Of a stretch of 64,000 nucleotides of DNA, positions 17,711 to 27,026 are shown one piece after another. Each line of letters starts with the position of its first letter. Position 1 is the first letter of the stretch. A program made the position numbers and the translations under genes. The notes beneath the pieces were generated by a model that ran no database searches, had not been told where the DNA came from, and saw only the letters and a list, made by a program, of their open reading frames with translations. The stretch is from Acinetobacter piscicola (GTDB lineage Bacteria; Pseudomonadota; Gammaproteobacteria; Pseudomonadales; Moraxellaceae): positions 2,046,001 to 2,110,000 of the forward strand of contig NZ_CP048659.1 of NCBI RefSeq assembly GCF_015218165.1, given 5' to 3'.

Positions 17711-18396
17711 TTTCCATGGTCTGTTTTGTTGGAACATTACTTGCCTACATTTTAGCCAAAAAACTGTATCGTAAATTACCTTACTTGGTTTTTTCACCTG
17801 CAATCCTTGTGCCTGTGATGATTATCCTGATTTTACTGTGTTCTCATACCACATATGAAACTTATATGCTGGACAGTCAATGGATCGTATGGATGCTCGG
17901 ACCTGCCACAGTGGCTTTTGCGATTCCTATTTATGAATATCGCAAAGTGATCTACCAACATATTTTATCTATTTCAATGGGGGTGATCTTTGGCATGTTC
18001 GCAGGGATGCTGAGTGCATTTTATTTGGCAAAATTATTTCGCTTTGATCAGATGACCACGTATAGCTTAATGGCACGTTCAATCTCTACGCCTTTTGCGA
18101 TGGAACTGGCGGAACATATTGGTGGCTCGGTGGAATTGGTGATTTTATTTACCATTATTACAGGACTGGTCGGAATGTGTTTTGGTGATGTGATTTTAAG
18201 AATGATTCACTTAAAATCGCACTTTGCCATGGGTGCATCTTTAGGCAATGCAGCACATGGTTTTGGCACAAGCAAAGCCTATATGCGTCATCAACAAGAA
18301 GGTGTGATTGCAAGTTTGACCATGGTACTTGCTGGTATTTTCATGGTCATTGTAGGGCCTTATTTGGTACAAATGATTTTAGTGTTTGCAGGTTGA
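17701..18396 (+). CDS. LrgB/CidB-family membrane protein
   Basis: A 231-residue membrane protein with about seven hydrophobic segments. ILVPVMIILILL near the start and SISTPFAMELAEHIGG and GNAAHGFGTSKAYM are conserved LrgB features. It is the second gene of the cid/lrg-type operon, overlapping the first by 10 bp. It should act with the holin-like partner at the inner membrane. Confidence 0.87.
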   Translation: MSLISMVCFVGTLLAYILAKKLYRKLPYLVFSPAILVPVMIILILLCSHTTYETYMLDSQWIVWMLGPATVAFAIPIYEYRKVIYQHILSISMGVIFGMFAGMLSAFYLAKLFRFDQMTTYSLMARSISTPFAMELAEHIGGSVELVILFTIITGLVGMCFGDVILRMIHLKSHFAMGASLGNAAHGFGTSKAYMRHQQEGVIASLTMVLAGIFMVIVGPYLVQMILVFAG

Positions 18397-18570
18397 CCGG
18401 GAAAATTGAAATGACCAATCATCTACTATTTGGTTGATGTTTGGTATTTCATTAAATACAAAGCATCAAAATGTCCAATAAAAAGTTTACCAATCTCTAT
18501 GTGATAGATCCTATAAAGATTTAAAATGCTGTGGACGTTCTTCTTCTATTTTTCACACAAATTTATAAGA

Positions 18571-19311
18571 TTAAAAATAAAAACTTAAAATCACAAAACA
18601 CAACAAAGTGGCTGTTTCTAAAATTTCAATGCTTGCCCCGACAGTATCTCCCGTAATCCCTGCAATACGTTGTATAAATTTATGCCGTAAATAATATAAA
18701 CTTAATAGAAATACAAAACTGCTGACAAGACCAAGCCATGAAAAAACCAAAGGAAAACTTAAACACACCACAATAAGCAAAACAGCCGTTTTTTGCGGAA
18801 TAAATTCTGCCAATGCCGAACCCAAACCATTTTTTCTCACATAAGGCGTGGTCAGAAATAAAATCAGAGGTGCAATACGTCCAAGGACTGGAAATATAAG
18901 TAAAGCGAGTAACATTTTTTCTTGGAGTAACACATAAATTGCAGACCACTTCAACAAACAAATCATCACTAAACTTAAAACGCCAATCGGGCCACAATTT
19001 GGATCTTTCATAATGGCTAAAGTACGTGCTTGATCACCAAAACCACCGACCCAGGCATCAGCAGTATCCGCCAAACCGTCTAAATGCAATCCGCCTGTCA
19101 ACCAAATCCATGTACACAACACGATAGAAGTCAATAAAATGATTGGTAAGCTTTGAAATAATATCGCTATCGCCCATAAAATAGCACCAATTAATAAACC
19201 CACAACGGGATAAAACAACAATGATTGTCCATTTTGCTGTGGGCTGGGCATCGCTTTTAACTGAATAGGAAAGGTTGTTAAAAACTGCAATGCAATTAAA
19301 AAAGGGGTCAT
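18571..19311 (-). CDS. cobS: Cobalamin synthase CobS (adenosylcobinamide-GDP ribazoletransferase)
   Basis: A 246-residue membrane enzyme that joins adenosylcobinamide-GDP and alpha-ribazole (phosphate). LHLDGLADTADAWVGG carries the acidic metal-binding motif, and the rest forms several membrane helices. GDTVGASIEILE near the C-terminus is also typical. The length matches the family. It is the last gene of the run 2H protein-cobU-cobT-cobC-cobS and begins 1 bp after cobC. Confidence 0.93.
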   Translation of the reverse strand: MTPFLIALQFLTTFPIQLKAMPSPQQNGQSLLFYPVVGLLIGAILWAIAILFQSLPIILLTSIVLCTWIWLTGGLHLDGLADTADAWVGGFGDQARTLAIMKDPNCGPIGVLSLVMICLLKWSAIYVLLQEKMLLALLIFPVLGRIAPLILFLTTPYVRKNGLGSALAEFIPQKTAVLLIVVCLSFPLVFSWLGLVSSFVFLLSLYYLRHKFIQRIAGITGDTVGASIEILETATLLCFVILSFYF

Positions 19312-19312
19312 G

Positions 19313-19945
19313 TTAAAGTTCTTTACTGTTTAAAGTATCTGATAAATAAAGTATTGAGTTTTGTTCAATATCGATTTCAAAGCGATGCAATGTGCCCAAT
19401 TCAGCCGACAACGTTAAAATTTCATCTAAGTTTTTTTGTGCTGCAAGACATTTTAATAATTTAATGACTCCACCGTGTGTAACCAATAAAACTCGTTGCC
19501 AATGCTGTTGCTGCATTGCATGTTGTATATTTTTCAATGCTGTGCAAATTCTTAAATAAAACTGCTGCATTGTTTCTGCATTGGGCGGTGTATATTGCGT
19601 TGGGCTTTGCCAAAATAAACTCAATTCATTTGGAAAATTTTCATAAATCCATTGTGTTGATTTTGCTTCCCAATCTCCAAAATGCATTTCTTGTAAATTC
19701 GGTTCGATTCGTAAGCTTTTGCCGTACTGTGCACTTAATTGTTCAGCAAATAACTGACAACGCTGTAATGGCGAACTATAAATTGCCTGCCACGGAACGC
19801 CGTGTGAAGATTGATCTAAAAAATCCTGAACTGTCGTCTGCATTTGCAATTGTCCCTGTTCAGTTAAGGCATCATCGGTCGAACCTCTGAGCGTATGACT
19901 CAATGTGGTTTCACCATGCCGAAGTAAATCAATCTCCACGATCAT
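19313..19945 (-). CDS. cobC: Alpha-ribazole phosphatase CobC (histidine phosphatase family)
   Basis: A 210-residue histidine-phosphatase-fold enzyme with the N-terminal LLRHGET motif, the middle MHFGDWEAK and the second His in LLVTHGGVIKLL. In this operon it should remove the 5'-phosphate of alpha-ribazole phosphate or cobalamin phosphate. The phosphatase family is broad; the placement between cobT and cobS makes the CobC role likely. Confidence 0.88.
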   Translation of the reverse strand: MIVEIDLLRHGETTLSHTLRGSTDDALTEQGQLQMQTTVQDFLDQSSHGVPWQAIYSSPLQRCQLFAEQLSAQYGKSLRIEPNLQEMHFGDWEAKSTQWIYENFPNELSLFWQSPTQYTPPNAETMQQFYLRICTALKNIQHAMQQQHWQRVLLVTHGGVIKLLKCLAAQKNLDEILTLSAELGTLHRFEIDIEQNSILYLSDTLNSKEL

Positions 19946-19985
19946 TGCATCATCCTACAAATTCAACATAAACTTAATCGGAAGC

Positions 19986-21038
19986 TTAAATTTTTTCACC
20001 GATGACGGCAGCTTCTGCAAAAGTTGCCATATTATTATGTAAACTACAGGCAAGTTTAATAATTCCCAAAGATGCACCGGCCCCGCTGCCTTCACCTAAA
20101 CGTAAATTTAATTTCAATAAAGGTTCAGCATTGAGTTCTTGCAATAAACGTTGATGCCCATATTCTGCCGATTGATGCCCAAATAACATCCATTGACGTA
20201 CATCAGGGTTTAAACGCACGGCGATTAAAGCCGAAACACTACTAATAAAACCATCGACCACCACAGGTAAACCGACTTGTGCACAACGAATATAAGCACC
20301 TGTCATCGCAGCGATTTCTAAGCCACCCACCGCACAAAGTGCCTTAAACACATCACCATTCACATCCTTTTTATGGAGTTCAAGCGCTTGATGAATGATA
20401 TTTTTCTTATGTTCTAATTGTTCTGCACGAATACCTGTGCCGACACCTGTTAACTTCTCAGGCGATTCATTTAATAAAAAACATGCAACCGCAGACGCCG
20501 AACAAGTATTTCCAATGCCCATTTCACCTGCGACATAAATTGAAGCATTTTGTGTAAATGCTTGGTCAACACTATCTTTCCCGAGTTGCATCGCTGCGTG
20601 GCATTGTGCTTCAGTCATCGCAACTGTTTTGGCAAAGTTTGCAGTACCTTCAGCGATACAATGTCGTTCAACACCTTGGTACTCGTAGCTTTCGCCTACA
20701 GAGCCACAGTCAATGACTTGTAGTTTTGCATTATATTCTTTTGCAATCACGCTAATACATGCGCCACCTGTAGCGAAATTTTGTAACATTTGTCGTGTCA
20801 CAGCTTGTGGATATGCAGAGATATTTTCTTCCATTACCCCATGATCACCTGCAAAAATACAGATCCAAGGAAAATCCACATTGGGTTTAGCTTGACCTTG
20901 TAAACTCGCCAATTGCACAGCAATATTTTCTAAGGTAGAAAGTGAACCTGTGGGTTTAGTCAATTGTAATTGACGTTGTTCCGCCTCTTGTTTCTTTTCA
21001 ATATTTGGGCTTTTACATGCATCTAACCACCAATTCAT
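19986..21038 (-). CDS. cobT: Nicotinate-nucleotide-dimethylbenzimidazole phosphoribosyltransferase CobT
   Basis: A 350-residue enzyme that activates the lower-ligand base. FAGDHGVMEENISAYPQAVT, GEMGIGNTCSASAV and the C-terminal GEGSGAGASLGI are CobT signatures; the Glu in LGEGSG is the family catalytic base. The start was set at ATG 21038, with GGAG 7 nt upstream and a 4-bp ATGA overlap with cobU. The longer frame to 21080 runs into cobU. Confidence 0.94.
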   Translation of the reverse strand: MNWWLDACKSPNIEKKQEAEQRQLQLTKPTGSLSTLENIAVQLASLQGQAKPNVDFPWICIFAGDHGVMEENISAYPQAVTRQMLQNFATGGACISVIAKEYNAKLQVIDCGSVGESYEYQGVERHCIAEGTANFAKTVAMTEAQCHAAMQLGKDSVDQAFTQNASIYVAGEMGIGNTCSASAVACFLLNESPEKLTGVGTGIRAEQLEHKKNIIHQALELHKKDVNGDVFKALCAVGGLEIAAMTGAYIRCAQVGLPVVVDGFISSVSALIAVRLNPDVRQWMLFGHQSAEYGHQRLLQELNAEPLLKLNLRLGEGSGAGASLGIIKLACSLHNNMATFAEAAVIGEKI

Positions 21039-21580
21039 TCTTTCTCTCCTTTCAAATACATTGGAAAACCTGCGACACAAAAAATCACTTGATCGGCAAT
21101 TTTTCCGAGTTGTTGATGTAAACGACCTGATTCATCCACAAATTTACGGCTCACTTCACCCATCGGCACGACACCAAGCCCTGTTTCATTACTGACTAAA
21201 ATAATGTGTGCCTGTAAAGTGGGTAATATTTTTAGTAACTTTTCACATTCTTGTATTTGTAATTCAGCAAGATGCACATCCTGTGAATTTTCATCTTGGT
21301 TTAACAACAAATTGGTCATCCATAACGTTAAACAATCCACTAAAATTACCTGCTCGGGCTGATCTATTTTTTCTAATAAATCTGCCAAATAAATGGGTTC
21401 TTCCAGCACAGTCCAATCCGTTGGTCGCTGATTTTGATGATGCTCAATTCGTGATTGCATTTCTGCATCCCATGCCTGCGCTGTTGCAATATAAGTCACA
21501 TCCAAAGCAAAGGATTGAGCCAATTGTTCTGCCAAACGACTTTTGCCTGAACGTGCACCACCTAAAATAAGTCGAATCAT
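21035..21580 (-). CDS. cobU: Adenosylcobinamide kinase/guanylyltransferase CobU
   Basis: A 181-residue bifunctional enzyme with a P-loop (GGARSGKSRLAEQ) at the N-terminus, the EHHQNQRPTDW region with the guanylylated His, and VDCLTLWMTNLL and SNETGLGVVPMG. It phosphorylates adenosylcobinamide and attaches GMP. It overlaps the upstream 2H gene and the downstream cobT by 4 bp each, indicating tight translational coupling. Confidence 0.94.
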   Translation of the reverse strand: MIRLILGGARSGKSRLAEQLAQSFALDVTYIATAQAWDAEMQSRIEHHQNQRPTDWTVLEEPIYLADLLEKIDQPEQVILVDCLTLWMTNLLLNQDENSQDVHLAELQIQECEKLLKILPTLQAHIILVSNETGLGVVPMGEVSRKFVDESGRLHQQLGKIADQVIFCVAGFPMYLKGEKE

Positions 21581-22206
21581 AGTTGACCTAAATGTATTTG
21601 TTGATGGGCATATAACTGCCCTTGGATCATTTTGGCTTTGTAGTAACCAAATGTTAAATGCTCGATGTGAATTTCAAAATGCTTTTGATGAATCTTTTCA
21701 ATTGTTTGAAAGATCTCTGAGGAATGATAGGCTTGGTTGTAAAGTCCTAAAGTAATATGTGGTAGATATTGTAAAGGTGCTATTTCGTGCTGAGTTTTTG
21801 AAAATAAATCTCTAAATTTGCTTAGGCTATTTTCAAAATCAAAAATTTCAATAAATAAGGCACTATCAAAACTTTGCAGATTTCCCGTCAATATCTTAAA
21901 ACTTTGAAATTGTTGTTGAATGATGTATTGCACCTGTTGTTTAAATTGCGCAATTGAAAAATCATCATTTAAAATAGGTTGTTTTTCCGTTAAAAATCCA
22001 CAAACAAATAAGGTAATATGGAACTGACGAATATTAGGTTGAAATAAAAAATTTGAAAAATATTTTCTTAGGCTATTTAGATATTCTAATAAAGTCGGCT
22101 CTGTAATTTCGATATACCATAACGCATAATCTTCCCTGCCCTGATGCCATTCGGCATAGTCATGGGAAAGTGTAGGAATGACATAGGATAAAGGTTGTAG
22201 CAGCAC
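21577..22206 (-). CDS. 2H phosphoesterase / LigT-like protein at head of cob operon
   Basis: A 209-residue protein with two HxT motifs, FHITLFVCG (about 63) and PHITLGLY (about 148), the signature of 2H phosphoesterases (2'-5' RNA ligase/cyclic phosphodiesterase fold). It starts at ATG 22206 and overlaps cobU by 4 bp. Its place at the head of a cobalamin-assembly operon suggests an accessory role, perhaps on a nucleotide cyclic phosphate. It may also be a passenger RNA-processing gene. Confidence 0.72.
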   Translation of the reverse strand: MLLQPLSYVIPTLSHDYAEWHQGREDYALWYIEITEPTLLEYLNSLRKYFSNFLFQPNIRQFHITLFVCGFLTEKQPILNDDFSIAQFKQQVQYIIQQQFQSFKILTGNLQSFDSALFIEIFDFENSLSKFRDLFSKTQHEIAPLQYLPHITLGLYNQAYHSSEIFQTIEKIHQKHFEIHIEHLTFGYYKAKMIQGQLYAHQQIHLGQL

Positions 22207-22733
22207 GATGATTTTTACATAAATGAATAATGCTATTAGAACATAAATTTAAATAATTACTACGCATCATCATTGAGTAATCTTCAACTTAAAACTGAAT
22301 AATCTTCACATTAGGTTAAATTCTAAGCTTGGCTTTCATTTTTTGTGCTTGCTTTAAATTTTGCATCGTACCAATGCTAAATTTATAACAATTTGCGACG
22401 ATTTTCATGTACGAATATGCTTAGGCTATTTACACGATAATCCATCATATTAATACCATCGCACCCACACGCACCAATGTAAAGTATGGATCAATCAGAT
22501 TATGGTCATAGTACCTTAATCTATTGAAACTTATATAAAATTATCATATGGATATATTTATATTTAAATTGCATAAAAATAATATCCCTTATAAAAAAAA
22601 CTTAAGATTAATCAGAAATAAATATGAAAGTATTCGTGTTAGGATGGAGCTTGCAATAGAATAGCCTGATCTGTTTACGATATATATGTATTCGATTATT
22701 CTCATTAGGCAATGTTAGGAGTTTCTGATCTTT
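22207..22733. other. Divergent intergenic region, 527 bp
   Basis: The region lies between the cob operon (leftward) and the BigR-like gene (rightward) and must hold both promoters. I looked for a cobalamin riboswitch B12 box on the minus strand and saw none. The stretch 22536-22600 is strongly AT-rich. No open frame worth naming was found. Confidence 0.6.
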
Positions 22734-23042
22734 ATGAGTCAGAGTTTTCAAATTGATGCAATGCGAGCATCTGCCACTGATGTGGTTTCAATTTTAAAAT
22801 CTTTGGCGAATACCGATCGCTTATTGATTTTATGTCATTTGGTTCAACAAGAACTGAATGTTTCGCAAATCGAGCAACATACTCAAATTACCCAGCCAAC
22901 GTTGTCACAACAACTGATGATGCTGCGTAAAAGTGATATGGTCAGTACGCGACGTGATGGTAAACAAATTTATTATTCAATTAAAGATCCAAAGCTAAGT
23001 CTTGTTTTAAATACACTTTATGACTTGTATTGTCCTCAGTGA
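22734..23042 (+). CDS. ArsR-family repressor, BigR/SqrR-like (persulfide sensor candidate)
   Basis: A 102-residue winged-helix protein of the ArsR family. The recognition region is ITQPTLSQQLMMLRKSDMVSTRRDG. Two cysteines sit where BigR/SqrR carry their sensing pair: one in LLILCHLV (about residue 34) and one near the C-terminus in LYDLYCPQ (about residue 100). In those proteins the pair forms a polysulfide bridge that releases DNA. The neighbour is a SulP anion transporter, and a persulfide dioxygenase operon lies about 13 kb away. Regulation of both is inference. Confidence 0.8.
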   Translation: MSQSFQIDAMRASATDVVSILKSLANTDRLLILCHLVQQELNVSQIEQHTQITQPTLSQQLMMLRKSDMVSTRRDGKQIYYSIKDPKLSLVLNTLYDLYCPQ

Positions 23043-23145
23043 TTTTTAATCTGTAGTCAGATCAACTTTGAATAAATTGAAAATCAAGCATTTAAAGTTG
23101 ATCAAAATTTGTATTTTAAAATGGGACTATAATCCTTAGCATTTT

Positions 23146-23178
23146 TTCTGCATAATATATATAAAAATATGATATAGA
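23146..23178 (+). promoter_or_regulatory. Candidate BigR-type operator upstream of the SulP gene
   Basis: This AT-rich tract directly before the SulP start contains AATATATATAAAAATATGAT. It resembles the tract upstream of the YeeE/dioxygenase operon (9262-9296, minus strand). A shared repressor, the ArsR protein encoded just upstream, is plausible but untested. Confidence 0.35.
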
Positions 23179-23183
23179 TTTTT

Positions 23184-24917
23184 ATGCCTAAATCTCAATC
23201 TAAATTAAATGCTATCATCCCTGCTTGGCAGTGGCTGCAATATTATAATGCTCCTTTCTTTAAAGCAGATTTACTTGCAGCACTCATTGTCATTGCAATG
23301 CTTGTTCCGCAAGGTATGGCATATGCCATGGTGGCTGGTTTACCACCGATCACAGGTTTGTATGCCAGTATCTTACCAATGATTGTGTATGCTATTGTCG
23401 GTGGTAGTCCAACATTGTCGATTGGTCCTGTCGCACTGATTTCAATGATGACATTTGCGACCTTACAACCCTTGTATGAAGTAGGTTCACCTGTTTATAT
23501 TCAAGCAGCGTGTTTATTGGCAGTCTTGGTCGGAGTTTTATCGACTTTATTGGGAATCTTGCGTTTCGGTTTTTTAATTCGACTAATTAGTCATCCTGTC
23601 ATCAAAAGTTTTATTATTGCCTCTGCTGTTTTGATTGCACTAAGTCAACTTAAATTTTTAGTCAATTTACCGTTACAATCGGGCAATGTCGTTGAATTTG
23701 TAATTTCTGCTGCCGAATATATTTCATTGATTCATTTTCCGAGTTTAATCTTTGGTGGCTTTGCCATTTTACTCTTAATTTACGCCCCTAAAATCATTGG
23801 TTTTTCTTTAGCAAAATTAAATAAAAATAGCATTATTTTTATCAATAAATCATTGCCATTATTACTGGTATTTTTTTCGATTGCACTGGTACAGCTTTTA
23901 AACCTTGATCAGTTTGGTATCAAAACTGTAGGGGAAATTCCTTCGGGTATTCCCCCACTCTCAATGCCATTTTGGTCTTGGGATTTGGTGATGCAACTAT
24001 TACCGGGTGCCGCGATGATTACGATGGTCAGTTTTGTTGAATCTATTTCGATCGCTCAAGCGACCGCATTTCAAAAAAGAAGTGAACTCAACAGTAACCA
24101 AGAATTGGTCGCTTTAGGTTTAGCAAACCTAAGTGCTGGTTTTAGTTCATCTTTTCCTGTAACAGGTAGTTTGTCACGTACAGTAGTGAATGCTGATGCA
24201 GGCGCTAAAACGCCGATGGCAGGAGTTTTTTCCTCTCTATTGATTGTTATCGTTAGTTTGTATTTCACAGGTGTTTTCAAAGCCTTACCTTTGGCTGTGC
24301 TTGCCGCAACCATTATTGTTTCAATTTGGAAATTGGTTGAATTTAAGCCTTTTATTGAAGCTTGGCGTTACTCTAAAGCCGATGGTATTGCAATGTGGGT
24401 AACTTTTTTTGGCGTACTGTGTATTGACATTTCAACAGGTTTAATTATTGGTATTGTTTCAACCTTTATATTATTGCTTTGGCGAATCAGTCGTCCACAT
24501 ATTGCTGTAATTGGTTTGGTTGAAGGAACACAACATTTTCGTAATATTTCACGACATGAAGTTGTGACCAGTGCCAATATTATTTCGATTCGTATTGATG
24601 AAAATTTAACATTTTTAAATGCCAATACGTTAAAAGAATTTATTATTGCCGAAGTCAGTAAAAATCAGCATTTACATCATGTTGTAATCAATTGCTCAAG
24701 TATCAGTAATATTGACATCAGCGCTTTAGAAGCCCTCGAGGATATTAATGCTGAACTTGCTAAACTCGAAATTAAATTGCATCTATCTGAAATTAAAGGC
24801 CCAGTGATGGATCGCTTGAAGGTATCCAATTTATTGGACGAACTCAGTGGTAATATTTATTTGACGCATTATCAAGCAATGCATGAATTGGATGCACAAA
24901 CCTTTAATTCAGTTTAA
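23184..24917 (+). CDS. SulP-family anion transporter with STAS domain
   Basis: A 577-residue inner-membrane transporter. About 30-435 is the transmembrane domain, with the family signature in VPQGMAYAMVAGLPPITGLYASILP and NSNQELVALGLANLSAGFSSSFPVTGSLSRTVVN (short forms PQGMAYAMVAGLPP, FPVTGSLSR). About 455-565 is a STAS domain (VVINCSSISNIDISALEALEDI). SulP proteins carry sulfate, bicarbonate or dicarboxylates. The BigR-like gene next to it favours a sulfur anion such as sulfate or sulfite. Confidence 0.88.
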   Translation: MPKSQSKLNAIIPAWQWLQYYNAPFFKADLLAALIVIAMLVPQGMAYAMVAGLPPITGLYASILPMIVYAIVGGSPTLSIGPVALISMMTFATLQPLYEVGSPVYIQAACLLAVLVGVLSTLLGILRFGFLIRLISHPVIKSFIIASAVLIALSQLKFLVNLPLQSGNVVEFVISAAEYISLIHFPSLIFGGFAILLLIYAPKIIGFSLAKLNKNSIIFINKSLPLLLVFFSIALVQLLNLDQFGIKTVGEIPSGIPPLSMPFWSWDLVMQLLPGAAMITMVSFVESISIAQATAFQKRSELNSNQELVALGLANLSAGFSSSFPVTGSLSRTVVNADAGAKTPMAGVFSSLLIVIVSLYFTGVFKALPLAVLAATIIVSIWKLVEFKPFIEAWRYSKADGIAMWVTFFGVLCIDISTGLIIGIVSTFILLLWRISRPHIAVIGLVEGTQHFRNISRHEVVTSANIISIRIDENLTFLNANTLKEFIIAEVSKNQHLHHVVINCSSISNIDISALEALEDINAELAKLEIKLHLSEIKGPVMDRLKVSNLLDELSGNIYLTHYQAMHELDAQTFNSV

Positions 24918-25093
24918 TTTTTCTTTATTGGTGAATCAATAAACTGCTACAATTTCTCATTTTTAAAAAATTATATATTTTTTAGTATCTTATTTTTTAT
25001 GTGAAATTGTTTCATTCTCCAAGCACTTTTAGGTATAGAATAGTCGGCTTGTTTATTGATTTTAGTCCAGTTTAAGGCAACTCAGGTTTTAAT

Positions 25094-26290
25094 ATGTTCG
25101 CTGCCCTAGCACGTTTAAGTTTAGTCACACGTATTCTTATTGCCATCATACTTGGTTTTATAGTTGCATATCTTTTCCCTAATTCTGCTGGATACGTCAG
25201 TATTTTAGGTGATATTTTCATTAAGGCATTAAAGTCAGTTGCCCCGATTTTAGTCTTTGTTTTAGTGATGTCGTCCATCGCTAATTTCAAAGTAGGACAA
25301 AGTAACCGTCAATTAAAACCTATTTTGATGCTTTACGCTGTGGGCATGCTATTAGCAGCATTCAGCTCTGTTTTTGCGAGTATCGTGTTTCCAAGTACCT
25401 TGGTTTTTACAAGTGCTAGTGATATTGCATTACAACCACCTGGTAGCGTAGCTGAAGTCTTGAAAAATTTATTGTTAAGCTTTATTACCAACCCAGTCAC
25501 TGCACTTTCTGAAGCAAACTTCATTGGAATCCTTGCTTGGGCAGTTGGTTTGGGTGCTGCATTACGTCATGGTTCTGATACAACAAAACAAGTCATTACT
25601 GATGTTGCTGATGCAATTAATTCGATCATTCGTATCGTGATTAACCTTGCACCGATTGGTATTTTTGGTTTGGTCGTCGCAACGTTTGCACAAGCTGGTT
25701 TAGAAACCTTAGAAAATTATGCGCATTTAATTGCAGTACTTGTGGCAACCATGTTCTTTGTCGCATTGGTTATTAACCCATTATTGGTTGCAATTGTAAT
25801 GCGCCGTAATCCTTATCCTTTGGTCTTTAAATGTCTAAAAGAAAGTGGGATTACCGCATTTTTCACACGTAGTTCTGCAGCAAATATCCCTGTAAATTTA
25901 GACCTTGCAAAACGTTTAGGTGTAAATGAAGCGACTGCAAGTGTTGCCATTCCTTTGGGTGCAACTATTAACATGGCAGGTGCAGCAGTGACCATTACTG
26001 TTTTAACCTTAGCAGCTGTAAATACTTTAGGTATTCATGTTGATCTGGTGACTATGGTGATTTTATCCGTGGTTGCGGTAGTGACTGCATGTGGTGCATC
26101 AGGCGTTGCAGGGGGATCTTTATTACTCATTCCTGTGGCATGTGGCTTATTTGGTATTCCGAGTGAAATCGCTATGCAAGTGGTTGCTATCGGTATGGTG
26201 ATTAGCGTGTTACAAGATTCAACTGAAACCGCGCTAAACTCTTCGACCGATGTATTGTTTACTGCTGCTGTAGACCTTGCTAAAAAATAA
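25094..26290 (+). CDS. sstT: Serine/threonine:Na+ symporter SstT
   Basis: A 398-residue member of the dicarboxylate/amino acid:cation symporter family. [22 protein letters not shown] is the SstT form of the serine-rich hairpin, and [19 protein letters not shown] the conserved TM7 motif. The N-terminal helices ([18 protein letters not shown]) and the length also match SstT. A strong hairpin follows at 26302. It takes up serine and threonine with sodium. Confidence 0.9.
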   Translation: MFAALARLSLVTRILIAIILGFIVAYLFPNSAGYVSILGDIFIKALKSVAPILVFVLVMSSIANFKVGQSNRQLKPILMLYAVGMLLAAFSSVFASIVFPSTLVFTSASDIALQPPGSVAEVLKNLLLSFITNPVTALSEANFIGILAWAVGLGAALRHGSDTTKQVITDVADAINSIIRIVINLAPIGIFGLVVATFAQAGLETLENYAHLIAVLVATMFFVALVINPLLVAIVMRRNPYPLVFKCLKESGITAFFTRSSAANIPVNLDLAKRLGVNEATASVAIPLGATINMAGAAVTITVLTLAAVNTLGIHVDLVTMVILSVVAVVTACGASGVAGGSLLLIPVACGLFGIPSEIAMQVVAIGMVISVLQDSTETALNSSTDVLFTAAVDLAKK

Positions 26291-26301
26291 TCTCATTCTA
26301 T

Positions 26302-26329
26302 ACTGAATCAAATCAAGATTTGATTCAGT
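26302..26329 (+). terminator. Hairpin terminator after sstT
   Basis: ACTGAATCAAATC and GATTTGATTCAGT form a 13-bp perfect stem with a 2-nt spacer, 12 bp past the sstT stop. The T run after it is short, so termination may be partial. The next gene starts only 8 bp later. Confidence 0.55.
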
Positions 26330-26336
26330 TAGTTTA

Positions 26337-27011
26337 ATGCCTTTTCAACAGCTCCCTCTTTGGATTCAACTTGGTGCTTTCATGCTTGCATTAAATGCGG
26401 GCATGATCAATGTGATTGGATTAATCACTTTACTGCATCAATCTGTTTCGCATATGACAGGCAATGCCAGTATGTTGGCAATCAGCATCATACATGGTGA
26501 TGTGCCTAATATCATTTTCCTTATTTTAGTGATTCTGAGTTATGTATTGGGCTCAAGCTATAGTGGTTTTATTTTAGGTAATAGTCACTTTCAAATGGGG
26601 CGACGTTATGGATTACCATTAAGCTTAGTTTCATTATTTATTGTGCTCAGTTGGTATTTTATTAAGGATTATCCACGCTATGGACTGCTTTGGGCATGTG
26701 CTGCAATGGGGATCCAAAATGCTATGGTGAGCCATTATCAGGGTGCGATTATTCGGACTACGCATCTTTCTGGCGTTTTAACTGACCTAGGGCTTGCCTT
26801 AGGCTATTTATTTCGTGGGCTTTATGTTGAAAAAAAGCGCATTATTTTACATTTACTGATTTTATTTGGATTTATCTTCGGTGGAGTAATTGCCACAGGA
26901 GTCTATCCTTATTTAAAATTAAACACCTTTCTAATGCCAGCACTACTCAGTTTTAGTTTAAGTTGCATTTATTGGGTTATTTATTTTCGTATTCATTATC
27001 TTACAAAGTGA
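26337..27011 (+). CDS. YoaK/DUF1275-family membrane protein
   Basis: A 224-residue protein with six or so hydrophobic segments. LNAGMINVIGLITLLHQSVSHMTGNASML and GIQNAMVSHYQGAIIRTTHLSGVLTDLG contain the DUF1275 pattern (short forms SHMTGN, RTTHLSGVLTDLG). The function of the family is unknown. No clear Shine-Dalgarno is visible at ATG 26337, and the sstT hairpin ends just before it. The gene starting at 27027 follows by 15 bp. Confidence 0.82.
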   Translation: MPFQQLPLWIQLGAFMLALNAGMINVIGLITLLHQSVSHMTGNASMLAISIIHGDVPNIIFLILVILSYVLGSSYSGFILGNSHFQMGRRYGLPLSLVSLFIVLSWYFIKDYPRYGLLWACAAMGIQNAMVSHYQGAIIRTTHLSGVLTDLGLALGYLFRGLYVEKKRIILHLLILFGFIFGGVIATGVYPYLKLNTFLMPALLSFSLSCIYWVIYFRIHYLTK

Positions 27012-27026
27012 TGGTAGGTTGTTCAC

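Noticed and set aside
22207..22600. Cobalamin riboswitch upstream of the cob operon
   Set aside because: I looked for the B12-box-like conserved segment on the minus strand and did not find it; the region is AT-rich without the expected GC stems.
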